In this document: in pieces, positions 45,330 through 53,906 of the stretch | Layout of the letters: every line of letters starts with the position of its first letter | Position numbering within the stretch: the stretch's first letter is position 1 | Assembly (NCBI RefSeq): GCF_900582625.1 | Contig: NZ_UTIQ01000084.1 | Span: forward strand, 1-64,000 | Direction of reading: 5' to 3' | Length of the DNA: 64,000 nt | Source: Pseudomonas viridiflava | Lineage (GTDB): Bacteria; Pseudomonadota; Gammaproteobacteria; Pseudomonadales; Pseudomonadaceae | Program-made: the position numbers and the translations under genes | The notes under the pieces: generated by a model | What the model was told of the DNA's origin: nothing | Databases searched by the model: none | What the model saw: only the letters and a program-made list of their open reading frames with translations

Positions 45330-46415
45330 TTAGGTCGGTTGCGCGCCGAGGCCGTTGGGTTTGCGGTAAATCCAGATGCGCCGTAGCACCGTGGCGAACT
45401 GCGCGGCGAGGCTGCCGCAGTTGTAGGTTTGGCCGTAGCGCCGGGCGATTTCGCGCACCTCGACGGCCATGGCGGCGTAGCGTCGGGCCGGCACGTCGGG
45501 GTACAGATGGTGCTCGATCTGGTGGCTGAGGTTGCCGCTGAGAATGTGGAACAGCTTGCCACCTTTGAGGTTGCTCGAGCCTTGCAGCTGACGCAGATAC
45601 CAGTGCCCGCGGCTTTCGTTTTCCACCACCTCTCGCGGGAAAACCGCCGCTCGCTCGGTGAAATGCCCGCAGAAAATAATCAAAAAGGTCCACAGATTGC
45701 GCAGCAGGTTCGCCACGGCATTCCCAGCCAGTACCGCCAGGGCATTGGCACCGATCAGCGCGGCCAAGGCAGGGAAGAACAGGTAATCCTTGAACCATTG
45801 GCGTCCGATTTTGGCGGTGAATACGCGAAGCAAAGGTCGCAACTCGTCGCGGCTCATCTTGCCTTTGTAGACTTTATCCAACCGCAGGTGCTGCACCGCC
45901 ACGGAGTATTGGAACAGCAGCGCTTGCAACGTCACCCACAGCGGCTGCCAGCGGTAGAACGGCTTCCAGCGTTGTTCTGGGAACAGGCGGACCACCCCGT
46001 AACCAATATCGTCGTCCATGCCCAGCACGTTGGTGTAGGTGTGGTGGATATGGTTGTGGGTGTGGCGCCAGAAGTCCGAAGGGCCGGCGATGTCCCATTC
46101 GTAGGTGCGGCCACTGAATTCGGGGTCGTTCATCCAGTCGTACTGGCCGTGCATCACGTTATGGCCCAGCTCCATGTTTTCCAGAATCTTGCCCAGCCCC
46201 AGCAACAGGGTGCCGAGCAGCCAGGTCGGCGGAAACCAGCCCAGCAACAACAGGCCGCGCCCGGCGGCCGTGCACAGGCGAATAACGTTGCGCAGGCGGC
46301 GGATGTAGCGGGCATCGGCGGCGCCCAGGTCGGCCCGCGTGCGCCGGCCGAGGTCGTCGAGCTCAGCGGCGAAGGCGGACAGCTCGCTGTCGGTTAACGG
46401 TCGATCAGTGCGCAT
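45330..46415 (-). CDS. desB: Acyl-CoA delta-9 fatty acid desaturase (DesB-like)
   Basis: This 361-aa membrane di-iron desaturase has three histidine boxes, 'HNVMH', 'HTHNHIHH' and 'HQIEHH', and four hydrophobic segments. It introduces a double bond into saturated acyl-CoA with electrons from DesC. It begins 10 bases after desC, and the order desT, desC, desB is that of P. aeruginosa PA4890-4888. The ATG at 46415 has AAGGAGAG just upstream. Confidence 0.9.
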   Translation of the reverse strand: MRTDRPLTDSELSAFAAELDDLGRRTRADLGAADARYIRRLRNVIRLCTAAGRGLLLLGWFPPTWLLGTLLLGLGKILENMELGHNVMHGQYDWMNDPEFSGRTYEWDIAGPSDFWRHTHNHIHHTYTNVLGMDDDIGYGVVRLFPEQRWKPFYRWQPLWVTLQALLFQYSVAVQHLRLDKVYKGKMSRDELRPLLRVFTAKIGRQWFKDYLFFPALAALIGANALAVLAGNAVANLLRNLWTFLIIFCGHFTERAAVFPREVVENESRGHWYLRQLQGSSNLKGGKLFHILSGNLSHQIEHHLYPDVPARRYAAMAVEVREIARRYGQTYNCGSLAAQFATVLRRIWIYRKPNGLGAQPT

Positions 46416-46425
46416 GGCGCTCTCC

Positions 46426-47511
46426 TTAAATATCCACAACCACGTCGCCCATGGGCACGCTGACGCACAGGCGAATCGCCTGACCGGGCTCACTTAGCAC
46501 CATGCCACTGCGCTGGTCGCGCACCGTGCCGCTGAGCAGCAGGCAGGTGCAGCTGGCGCAAATGCCCTGCCGGCAGCCGTGCGCGGGCCGCAGTCCGGCA
46601 GCTTCGGCTTGTTGCAGCAGCGAGGTGGCGGTGTTGCCGAGCACGTCTTGCTGGGCACGGGCGAAACGCATGAGCACGGGGCGGTGGCTGGCGTTGCTGT
46701 TCAGTTCGGGCGGGCTAAACGATTCGGCTTGCAGCGGCGTTGTTGCTGCCGTGCTGCTCCACCATTCATTCACCGCGTTCACAAACCCGAACGGGCCGCA
46801 CGTGAGTACATCGCTCGCGGCAAAGGCGTGCAGATGAGCAGGTGAAAAGCGCCCGGCCTCGGTGGTCAACATTGGTCGCACGCGCAGGTTCTGGTAGCGC
46901 TGCTGCAACGCGTGCAGCTCGCTGGCGAACGCGTGCTGGCCGGCGTCGCGCACGTAGTGAAACAATTCGACCGGCGCGTTAAAGCCTTTTCCCAGCGCGT
47001 TACGCAACAGGCCCAGCAGGGGCGTCAGACCACTGCCCGCCGCCAGCAACAGCACGGCCTGCGCCTGATGCGGCCAAGTCAGCTCGCCGAAGGGCTCGCC
47101 AAGCTCCACGGCGTCACCGATGGCCAGATGGTCGAGCAGGCGATTTGACAGCCGCCCGCCAGGCTGGCGTTTGACTGCGATCTCCACGCTGCCGTCTGCC
47201 ATCACTGCCGTGAGGCTGTAGCTGCGGCTCAGGCGGACGCCGTCCACTTCCAGGTACACCTGAATATGCTGGCCGGGCTCGGCGCCACGCCAGTTGCCGT
47301 TCGGTTGCAGGGTCAGGGCGAGCATGTCGTCAGCCACCCAGCGCCTGCTCACTAAGCGGGAGAAGACGCGGTTCAACCGCCATGCCGGATGCAGCTGCGC
47401 CAACACGGCATCGACGCTGGCCTCGCGCAGCCAACCGCGCGCGACCAACACACGCAGCGGCGCCAACAGGCGAGCGCTGCGACGCGCAACGACAAAAGGA
47501 ATTAGGGTCAT
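46426..47511 (-). CDS. desC: DesC-like NADPH oxidoreductase with 2Fe-2S domain
   Basis: This 361-aa protein has the FAD/NAD(P)H reductase fold ('RSYSLTAVM' FAD-binding loop, 'VLLLAAGSGLTPLLG') and a C-terminal plant-type ferredoxin domain 'CRQGICASC...LC'. It passes electrons to desaturase DesB. The ATG at 47511 is preceded by the DesT operator candidate; upstream in-frame codons would run through it. Confidence 0.9.
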   Translation of the reverse strand: MTLIPFVVARRSARLLAPLRVLVARGWLREASVDAVLAQLHPAWRLNRVFSRLVSRRWVADDMLALTLQPNGNWRGAEPGQHIQVYLEVDGVRLSRSYSLTAVMADGSVEIAVKRQPGGRLSNRLLDHLAIGDAVELGEPFGELTWPHQAQAVLLLAAGSGLTPLLGLLRNALGKGFNAPVELFHYVRDAGQHAFASELHALQQRYQNLRVRPMLTTEAGRFSPAHLHAFAASDVLTCGPFGFVNAVNEWWSSTAATTPLQAESFSPPELNSNASHRPVLMRFARAQQDVLGNTATSLLQQAEAAGLRPAHGCRQGICASCTCLLLSGTVRDQRSGMVLSEPGQAIRLCVSVPMGDVVVDI

Positions 47512-47537
47512 GGACTTACCTGAGGAAAGAGCTTTGA

Positions 47538-47553
47538 GTGCACAAGCGTGCAC
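47538..47553. promoter_or_regulatory. Palindromic DesT operator candidate
   Basis: GTGCACAAGCGTGCAC is a palindrome with arms of 6 bp, centred 35 bases upstream of the desC start. DesT of P. aeruginosa binds a palindrome around an ACAAGCGT-like centre upstream of desCB, and this site has the same centre. A second inverted repeat (GAACGAG...CTCGTTC) lies near 47598-47635. Confidence 0.6.
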
Positions 47554-47682
47554 CAAACTGCCAGAGTGACGAATCTCAGTCAACAGTCGTGCACTGAACG
47601 AGCGGATGGCCGCCTCGTTCGACGCCACGTAAATGCTTTTGCTAGAGTGCGCGGCACACCACCGCAGGGAACCGCGCCACGC

Positions 47683-48312
47683 ATGTCACCTCGTGCCGAA
47701 CAGAAGCAGCAGACGCGCCAAGCGCTCTTGGATGCCGCGCGGTTCCTGATGGAAAGCGGCCGTGGCTTCGGCAGCCTGAGCCTGCGCGAAGTGGCCCGGC
47801 ACGCGGGTATCGTGCCCACCGGTTTCTACCGGCACTTCAGCGATATGGATGAACTGGGCCTGGCGTTGGTAACCGAGGTGGGCGAAACCTTCCGCGAAGC
47901 CATCCGCCAGGTGCGCCACAACGAGATGCAAATGGGCGGCGTCATCGACGCCTCGGTGCGCATCTTTCTCACCAATGTCGAAGCCAACCGCTCGCAGTTC
48001 CTGTTTCTGGCCCGCGAGCAGTACGGTGGCTCGAAGAACGTGCGCCAAGCCATCAGTGCACTGCGCGAAGGTATCACCGCCGACCTGGTCAGCGACTTGG
48101 GCCATATGCCGAAACTGCCGCATCTGGACGAAGCCGCGCACGCGGTGATTGCCGACCTGGTGGTGAAAACCGTTTTCGCCACCCTGCCCGAACTGATCGA
48201 CCCGCTAGCACTGGAACTCCCCGAACACCTCACCCCGCAGGCCAAAATGACGCAGCAATTGCGCTTTATCTTTATTGGCTCGAAGCACTGGCAGGGGCTG
48301 GGTAGCGTTTAA
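47683..48312 (+). CDS. desT: DesT-like TetR regulator of unsaturated fatty acid synthesis
   Basis: This 209-aa TetR-family repressor has an N-terminal HTH ('LSLREVARHAGIVPTGFYRHF') and a ligand domain. DesT senses the ratio of unsaturated to saturated acyl-CoA and represses desCB. It is divergent from desCB, whose operator lies between them. The ATG at 47683 keeps the usual short N-terminal arm; the longer frame from 47548 is not needed. Confidence 0.9.
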   Translation: MSPRAEQKQQTRQALLDAARFLMESGRGFGSLSLREVARHAGIVPTGFYRHFSDMDELGLALVTEVGETFREAIRQVRHNEMQMGGVIDASVRIFLTNVEANRSQFLFLAREQYGGSKNVRQAISALREGITADLVSDLGHMPKLPHLDEAAHAVIADLVVKTVFATLPELIDPLALELPEHLTPQAKMTQQLRFIFIGSKHWQGLGSV

Positions 48313-48721
48313 CAGATGCCAGGCTGGTGCAATTTCGCTTGAAAATACGAAACCAGCCAGTTTACCGGCGAGAAACTATCCAAAATAAGAATAGAAAAAT
48401 CCTAACTAAACCCAAGTGTAAGCCGCCATAAACGCGTTGTTCCGAACATCAGCGAAACGTTCAGTAATCGCCTCGCCATCACTCTTGTAAAAAACTGCGC
48501 TTCTTAACGCAGGCAACTTCCGACCGCGCCCCTTTAGCATTGATCGCCGCAGCAATTAAGAGCAACCTGTTTCGCATCGAAAAAACACTCTTGTTTAAAT
48601 TGTAACTGCCGACAAAAGACCAGCCCCGCTTTAACTTTAATTCAGCAAAACAACATTACTGACTGTCACCCCTTAAACAGGAAGTCGCGAGCGTAAACGC
48701 GAAAGAGCAGGAGCGTTGTAA
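48313..48721. other. 409-base AT-rich intergenic interval
   Basis: No gene is seen. Base composition becomes more AT-rich than in the regions on either side and remains so up to about 53.9 kb. It holds a small hairpin (CTGCG...CGCAG near 48505) and the ribosome site AGGAG before the ATG at 48722. I take it as the left edge of an accessory region. Confidence 0.4.
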
Positions 48722-49942
48722 ATGTCGAGATTCAAGACTTCTTTGTTAATGGCTTCACTTTGCTTTGTTGTTCAACCACTTTCCCTGTTGCATGCGGCCG
48801 AGTGCATTTTAGCTGCAGGAAAGAAACTTGATCCCGCCCAGATATACGACAGCCGCCATCAATGCGGCACATGCGCCGGACAACTCGAAAAGCCGCAGCT
48901 CTGCGCGACCATTAATCACATCATGGTGCCCAACTGGTCAGCCCCTTCCGATTTGGTGGCCGTTCCCCATAGAGGCCTCTGGGGACGTCTTCCAGGGCAC
49001 GGCGCTGCGGAAAACACCCTTGCAGCGGCTCAGGCGGCATACGACGCCGGCTACCGGGTAATGGAGTTCGACGCGCTCGTCCTGGATGAAAACACAGCGA
49101 TCAACGAGAAAGCGCTTTTGAGTCGCTACACATCAGCCAGTGCCGCCGGCGAACCGAATAGCAAGCGCTTCTACGACTATGAAGAAAAAGAACTGCACAA
49201 GCTTTATATGCGTAACCGCGACCAAACAAGGAACCATGAGCCAGGAAATAATCTGCTGCTAATAGATGATCTGCTCCAATGGGCCATGGACCATCAGGTA
49301 CTTCTTATTATCGACCCCTACGGCCGCGACATAAAAGCATTCGCCGCGGTGCTCAATCGAGCACACTATCTTGGCGCCCTGGGTAACGTTGTTTTGAGGG
49401 CGCCAAATAGTGGAGGGGGCGACTATGCAAGACAACTGAAAACCTCAATAAGCGTTAATACCTGGTACCCGTATTACGCACATTACGAAGGCCGGTTTCT
49501 CTGGCTACCTACCATAAACGAAACCCCTGAGCTTGCCGCAATTTCCACAGAGATTGTGATCGGGAGCTGGCACAGAGAAACCAGCGAATCCAAAGGAATA
49601 CTGGCCTATAACATTAACTTGTATAGCCCCAACCATTGGAGCACCAAGTCATATTCGGAGACCATCACGCTGGAACCGGCAGCCACGTGGATCAACCTCA
49701 TTGACCGGTTCAGGAAGTTAACGCCATTGGGCAAACGTGCGGCGATCTGGTCAAGGGACTCGATGGGCGACAAAGGCAGGCTCAATAGCCAATACGCCTG
49801 GAACTTTGCCGCCAATTCAAGCACCGACACCCGTGGAAATCCGTTCCGTAACCTAAGTTACGAGTTCGCCACACACCTTCTCGTGATTAGCGACCGACCA
49901 GAGTGGTACGAGCGCGCGGTCATCAAGGCTTCGAACAACTAG
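48722..49942 (+). CDS. Exported GDPD-like protein, copy 1
   Basis: This 406-aa protein has a signal peptide (residues 1-25, ending LHA-A) and an N-terminal Cys motif 'HQCGTCAGQLEKPQLC' (residues 46-61). A glycerophosphodiester phosphodiesterase-like barrel then starts: 'HRGLWGR' (His83-Arg84-Gly85), 'AAENTLAA' (Glu97) and 'MEFD' (Glu115, Asp117). The second catalytic His of GDPD enzymes is not at its place, where 'INEKALLSRYT' is found. Activity is therefore uncertain; a phospholipase-type or substrate-binding role is possible. It is closely similar to the product at 50768. Confidence 0.8.
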   Translation: MSRFKTSLLMASLCFVVQPLSLLHAAECILAAGKKLDPAQIYDSRHQCGTCAGQLEKPQLCATINHIMVPNWSAPSDLVAVPHRGLWGRLPGHGAAENTLAAAQAAYDAGYRVMEFDALVLDENTAINEKALLSRYTSASAAGEPNSKRFYDYEEKELHKLYMRNRDQTRNHEPGNNLLLIDDLLQWAMDHQVLLIIDPYGRDIKAFAAVLNRAHYLGALGNVVLRAPNSGGGDYARQLKTSISVNTWYPYYAHYEGRFLWLPTINETPELAAISTEIVIGSWHRETSESKGILAYNINLYSPNHWSTKSYSETITLEPAATWINLIDRFRKLTPLGKRAAIWSRDSMGDKGRLNSQYAWNFAANSSTDTRGNPFRNLSYEFATHLLVISDRPEWYERAVIKASNN

Positions 49943-50020
49943 CCGCGCATTGGCCCTGAACATATAAAACCCTATCGGAACTGTCCGTGGATACATTTCA
50001 AGCTTGCCGGGGAGACCTAG

Positions 50021-50656
50021 GTGATTAATCTCAAAACTCTTGCAGTAGCAATATTATTGACCACAAGTTTCTTGCCGCCGGCCTTGGCCTACCAGGCAAA
50101 CGTGGCCCTAAGATCGTACTCCAACAAACTGCCATCAGACGACTTGATTGTCGTCGAAACATATAACAATGGCAGCAGGGACCCACAATGGTTCATAACC
50201 GAGCAGATGGGCAACAGCTTTAACATCCATCTGGTCGATTATTCACTAGGATTTAGGCGAAAACCGCTGAACTTGCCAGGGTTAGTTCAAAGGGCTTCCG
50301 ATATTGATTCACTGGACAAACTGCATGACCTCAGGGTGGGCCAAGAGCATGGGCAGACCTACGACATGAGGGCCTTCTTCAACGAAGATTTCATGTGGAT
50401 TGAAGTCTGGCCAAGCGGCAGCAAAACCGCGCCGGTAAGAAGCACATATCAGCTGTCGGGGTCAGATCGCGAAACCTACGAGTACTATCAACGCCATGAT
50501 ACCCGCGGAACCCGATACGCCAATCAGAAAGAATTAGTGGATGACATACAGAAAAATTACGCATCCAAATACAATCCGGACTTTATCAACCTGATCCAGT
50601 ACCCCGTCGCAGGGCGCAACGCCGTTCTTACAAACATGCTTTTGCGCACCCGTTGA
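50021..50656 (+). CDS. Unknown exported protein between the GDPD-like copies
   Basis: I do not recognise this 211-aa protein. It has a signal peptide (residues 1-23, ending ALA-Y) and no cysteine in the mature part. The sequence is rich in Asp, Asn, Tyr and Arg and beta-prone, with 'RDPQWFITEQMGNSFNIHL' and 'FMWIEVWPSG'. The GTG at 50021 is supported by GGGGAGA 9 bases upstream. It lies between two paralogous genes in the same direction, so it is probably a partner of one or both. Confidence 0.7.
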   Translation: MINLKTLAVAILLTTSFLPPALAYQANVALRSYSNKLPSDDLIVVETYNNGSRDPQWFITEQMGNSFNIHLVDYSLGFRRKPLNLPGLVQRASDIDSLDKLHDLRVGQEHGQTYDMRAFFNEDFMWIEVWPSGSKTAPVRSTYQLSGSDRETYEYYQRHDTRGTRYANQKELVDDIQKNYASKYNPDFINLIQYPVAGRNAVLTNMLLRTR

Positions 50657-50767
50657 ATTGAAAGGCGTGTCGCTTCGATCGCGCACGTAACTATTGTTCA
50701 GACCGACAGTATCGGATCCGCGAGACAATAAGCGGCGCCATAACATTCCCACATCGAGATTCAGCTG

Positions 50768-51946
50768 ATGGTTTCGCCGACCCTAAAGTCATTCGCAGCG
50801 TTTTTACTGTTTCTACTATTCAACCCGGCATCAGCAAACAATTGCGCAACCAGCGCAGGTATTCAATTTGATCCGGTCGTTGTATACGACGATCGTCATC
50901 AATGCGGAACCTGTGCAGGCCAACGCGAGAAGCCTCTGCTCTGCGGCGCGATCAATCGAATGATGGTGCCGCGTTGGTCAGCGACAGCGGATATCGTTGG
51001 CATTCCAGAGCGTGGTTACTGGGGGCGTCCAGCCGCTAATAACGCTCCCGAGGGCACGCTTAAAGCGGCCAAAGAAGCGTTGAACGCTGGTTACAGGATC
51101 ATGCGGTTCAACGTATTTTTTACCGGACTCGACAAGACGGGTAACCATCAGCTACTTACCGGACGCCACGTGCCTATGGTCGCTTATGGCGGGCCAGCGG
51201 GAAAATTCGTGTGGGATTATCCGCAGGACGTGCTGACCACGTACCGGATGCGCATGCGGGATCAATCGCTAAGTTTTGGAACTGACGAAAATCTCGTTCT
51301 GTTTGCGGACCTTCTTAAATGGGCGGTGGATAATCAGGTTCTATTAATTATCGACCCGGTTACAGGGTATGCCAGGGCGCAGATACTGGAACATGCGCGA
51401 TCAACTGGCGCCCTGGCCAATATTGCAGTTCGACCGGATGTTCAAGGTTACCGGAAGACCCTGATGGATCTGGAAGGCCATTTGCCAAATTTATATTCTG
51501 TGTATGAAGGCCGTTTTCTATGGCAGCCGCAAGTTAATTCCGCCGTCAACGTTAGCTGGGATAGTGCCAAAACACTCATTAAGGAATGGCACGTTAATAC
51601 CTCGCAGTCCAGACAGGTGCTTGCATACCAAGCCTATTTATACAGCGACACACACTGGAGCACACGACCGCTTGTTGACGGCGGGCGCACTTACATCAAT
51701 CTTATTGACTATATAAAACAACTCAACCCTACGGGTAAACGCACCAGCATGTGGGCGCTTACTACAATGGGCGATAAAGGCTGGCTACACAGCGACTACA
51801 CCTGGAATTTCTGGGCAAACACGTCGGAAGATACCCGCGGCAATCCATGGCGAAACCTTAGCTACAAGCTCGCGACGCATCTGGCGATTATTAGCGACCG
51901 GCCGGAGTGGTACATAGAGATGACGGAAAGCCCAACTCCACGATGA
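50768..51946 (+). CDS. Exported GDPD-like protein, copy 2, catalytic residues replaced
   Basis: This 392-aa protein has a signal peptide (residues 1-23) and the same Cys motif as copy 1, 'HQCGTCAGQREKPLLC'. The C-terminal thirds of both copies align with long identical runs such as 'ATHL' and 'ISDRPEWY'. At the barrel start, however, His is replaced by Glu81 (ERGYWGR), and the 'MEFD' pair by 'MRFN' (Arg113, Asn115). It cannot work as a classic metal-dependent GDPD, yet the frame is intact and the fold residues are kept. It may be a regulatory, binding or immunity-like derivative. Confidence 0.8.
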   Translation: MVSPTLKSFAAFLLFLLFNPASANNCATSAGIQFDPVVVYDDRHQCGTCAGQREKPLLCGAINRMMVPRWSATADIVGIPERGYWGRPAANNAPEGTLKAAKEALNAGYRIMRFNVFFTGLDKTGNHQLLTGRHVPMVAYGGPAGKFVWDYPQDVLTTYRMRMRDQSLSFGTDENLVLFADLLKWAVDNQVLLIIDPVTGYARAQILEHARSTGALANIAVRPDVQGYRKTLMDLEGHLPNLYSVYEGRFLWQPQVNSAVNVSWDSAKTLIKEWHVNTSQSRQVLAYQAYLYSDTHWSTRPLVDGGRTYINLIDYIKQLNPTGKRTSMWALTTMGDKGWLHSDYTWNFWANTSEDTRGNPWRNLSYKLATHLAIISDRPEWYIEMTESPTPR

Positions 51947-52194
51947 TATTCATAAGCTAAAAGTCCGTAGCGTTTTATCAGTAAACCACCGCCCTGCATC
52001 TGAATGGACAACCAAGTGCACACCTAGAGAACATGGAGACGACTCAACACTTGAATACAATTTCAGCTTTATAGTTTTCTTATGCTTGAGTGCCTATATC
52101 ACCAACCAAAAGACTCACAATCAGCTCGCTTATTAAACAGCAAAGATTAACAAAATGGCCACAACGGGTCGCTATAACCTCTTGGAGTTATCTC

Positions 52195-52575
52195 ATGAAG
52201 CCTATGTTTGGTGTCAGCCTAAAGTGCATGATTTTCCCACTATTTGCTCTCTCACTGCCGAATACTGTTTATGCATCGCAGACCTGTTTTACAACCGGAT
52301 ATATAAAAAGCGTTTATACCAACCTTGCCGACTTCAATTACAAGGGAGTCATTGGCATCCGTGTGCAGCACGATGACGGCCAGACCCGGTACTACAACAC
52401 CCATGGCTTCCACGCTCTGGATGACGCGGTGGTTCGCTCTCTTTTGCAGCAGGCAACTACGGCGCTGGTGGCTCAGTCCCGAGTGCGCGTAGGCGTCGTT
52501 GATATATGCACCAACACGCACACACTGAACAAACAGGTGTGGGTGAGGGGTTGGAACGGCCTCACGTTGGAATAA
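52195..52575 (+). CDS. Small exported cysteine-pair protein
   Basis: This 126-aa protein has a signal peptide (residues 1-27, ending VYA-S) and a mature chain of about 99 residues with two cysteines ('SQTCFTTG' and 'VDICTNTH') likely to form one disulfide. The strand-rich pattern 'VIGIRVQHDDGQTRYYNT' ... helix 'VVRSLLQQATTALVAQ' ... 'RVRVGVVDIC' loosely recalls OB-fold toxin B subunits, an unproven likeness. The ATG at 52195 has GGAG 8 bases upstream. It is the last gene before the DnaA-box array. Confidence 0.7.
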   Translation: MKPMFGVSLKCMIFPLFALSLPNTVYASQTCFTTGYIKSVYTNLADFNYKGVIGIRVQHDDGQTRYYNTHGFHALDDAVVRSLLQQATTALVAQSRVRVGVVDICTNTHTLNKQVWVRGWNGLTLE

Positions 52576-52748
52576 TTAAGGACGGGCCAGTCGCCGAGCC
52601 GCTGAAGCGCGGTGACCGAGCTCATCAAATATAGGAGGCAGTACGAGGCCGCCCAAGGTTTAAACATCGTGGGGCCTCGTTATGGTGAAAAAACATACGA
52701 TTGCCGCCAGGCCACGGCCGAATAGGCTCACGGCGGCCGCTCCCCAGC

Positions 52749-53879
52749 TTATCCACAAGTCAATCCACAGCCTGACTGGATAACTTCTCCACAGGCGCGC
52801 ATCCATTTCTCGTAAATCCCTGAAAATACGCGAATATCGGTTGACAGCGTCTGTGCATAACTGAGCGACACGTGGCGCTCGGCGACCCGCTCATTAAACG
52901 TACAAATCCCGCCAGGCCACGCCACTCCTAAGCGCCAGCTAACGCTCCCATGCTTATCCACAGCCCTACCCACAGAGATTGGGGGAAACTCGTCAAACGG
53001 CGAGTTGCTCCGCCGACGCGTGAATAACTGCTTGTTTTTGCAAAACAAACGCGCCTGATCAAAAAATAGCCTATTTCCCGCAGGCCCCGTAAAATGGCGC
53101 TCCGTGTCACCTTTACCCATCTTATCCACAGAACGCCCCACAGCTTTTGGGGACAGTATTAAAAGCGTCCCGACGAAGCTGTGGATAGATCGTCGAAAAG
53201 CCCTTGATTTTTGCCCGTCTCGTCGCCCGATATTCACAGCAGGTGAAAACCACTGTGCATATTCACAGCTGCGCATAAAAACCAGCTGAACTACTGCACT
53301 GAGGCGTGGAAAGCCAGGTAAATCGCTGTTTTGCGGGAATAAACTACAGCGATCAAAAAATCTACAATTCCCGCCAGCCCACGCGATTTCACGCTAAGCC
53401 AGAGTTTTCCCCATTTTGCCCACAGAATTATCCACAGGTTTTGGGGACAGTTATTACGGTCACCACTAGCGCCTACAAATCTGCGGCAAAAAGCGCAAGA
53501 TATTTCGGTCGGTCCACTGCCAAAAGGCGAAGATGTGCAAAAGTGCGGGCGCAGCTTGGAAACAGCTTGCTCCAGGGCTGTGGATATGCCGTAACGGGCG
53601 GTTCCGGAGGATTGGTTAATAACTGCGCAAAGCGCTGGAAGCCTTGTCCCCACTGGTCTGGACAGATTGCTCCCGCGCTTATCCACAGCACTGCCCACAG
53701 TTGTTGGGGGCAAGTTGTGCGACGAAGACGACGTTGGCGCTGAAAACCATGAAAGCCGAGCTAAGGCGTTGTTTTAACGTTGAAATTGATCCAAAACGCA
53801 GCGCTGTACAAAAAACCCGCAGAAGTCGCCAGAGCCCATGAACAGAGGCTCCTTGCCATCTTTACTCACCTTATCCACA
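52749..53879 (+). repeat. DnaA-box array within a degenerate tandem repeat
   Basis: Six exact TTATCCACA boxes lie in one orientation at 52749, 52955, 53122, 53428, 53679 and 53871. One-mismatch boxes, some inverted, lie at 52785, 53020, 53180, 53230, 53254, 53259 and 53579, plus TTATGCACA (inverted) at 52852. Four of the exact boxes (52955, 53122, 53679, 53871) are followed by N4-6, CCCACAG and TTGGGG; at 53428 CCCACAG comes before the box and TTGGGG after it. The four boxes at 52749-53428 are preceded by a CCCGCCAGGCCACG-like block about 30 bases upstream. No convincing gene lies in 52576-53906. It resembles an origin or a DnaA-titration locus, but is far from dnaA in gene context. Confidence 0.85.
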
Positions 53880-53906
53880 GAACGCCCCACAGCTTTTGGG
53901 GACAGT

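Noticed and set aside
52749..53743. Open frames in the DnaA-box array (minus 52749-53276, minus 53291-53713, plus 53306-53743)
   Set aside because: They encode repeated peptides such as VGRAVDK that simply translate the TTATCCACAG repeat, overlap each other and lack ribosome sites.
52749..53879. CRISPR array
   Set aside because: Repeat units differ in length (167-306 bases apart) and in sequence, and there are no uniform spacers or cas genes.
52749..53879. Chromosomal oriC proper
   Set aside because: None of the genes that flank Pseudomonas oriC (dnaA, rpmH, rnpA, gidA) is nearby; no clear AT-rich unwinding element was seen.
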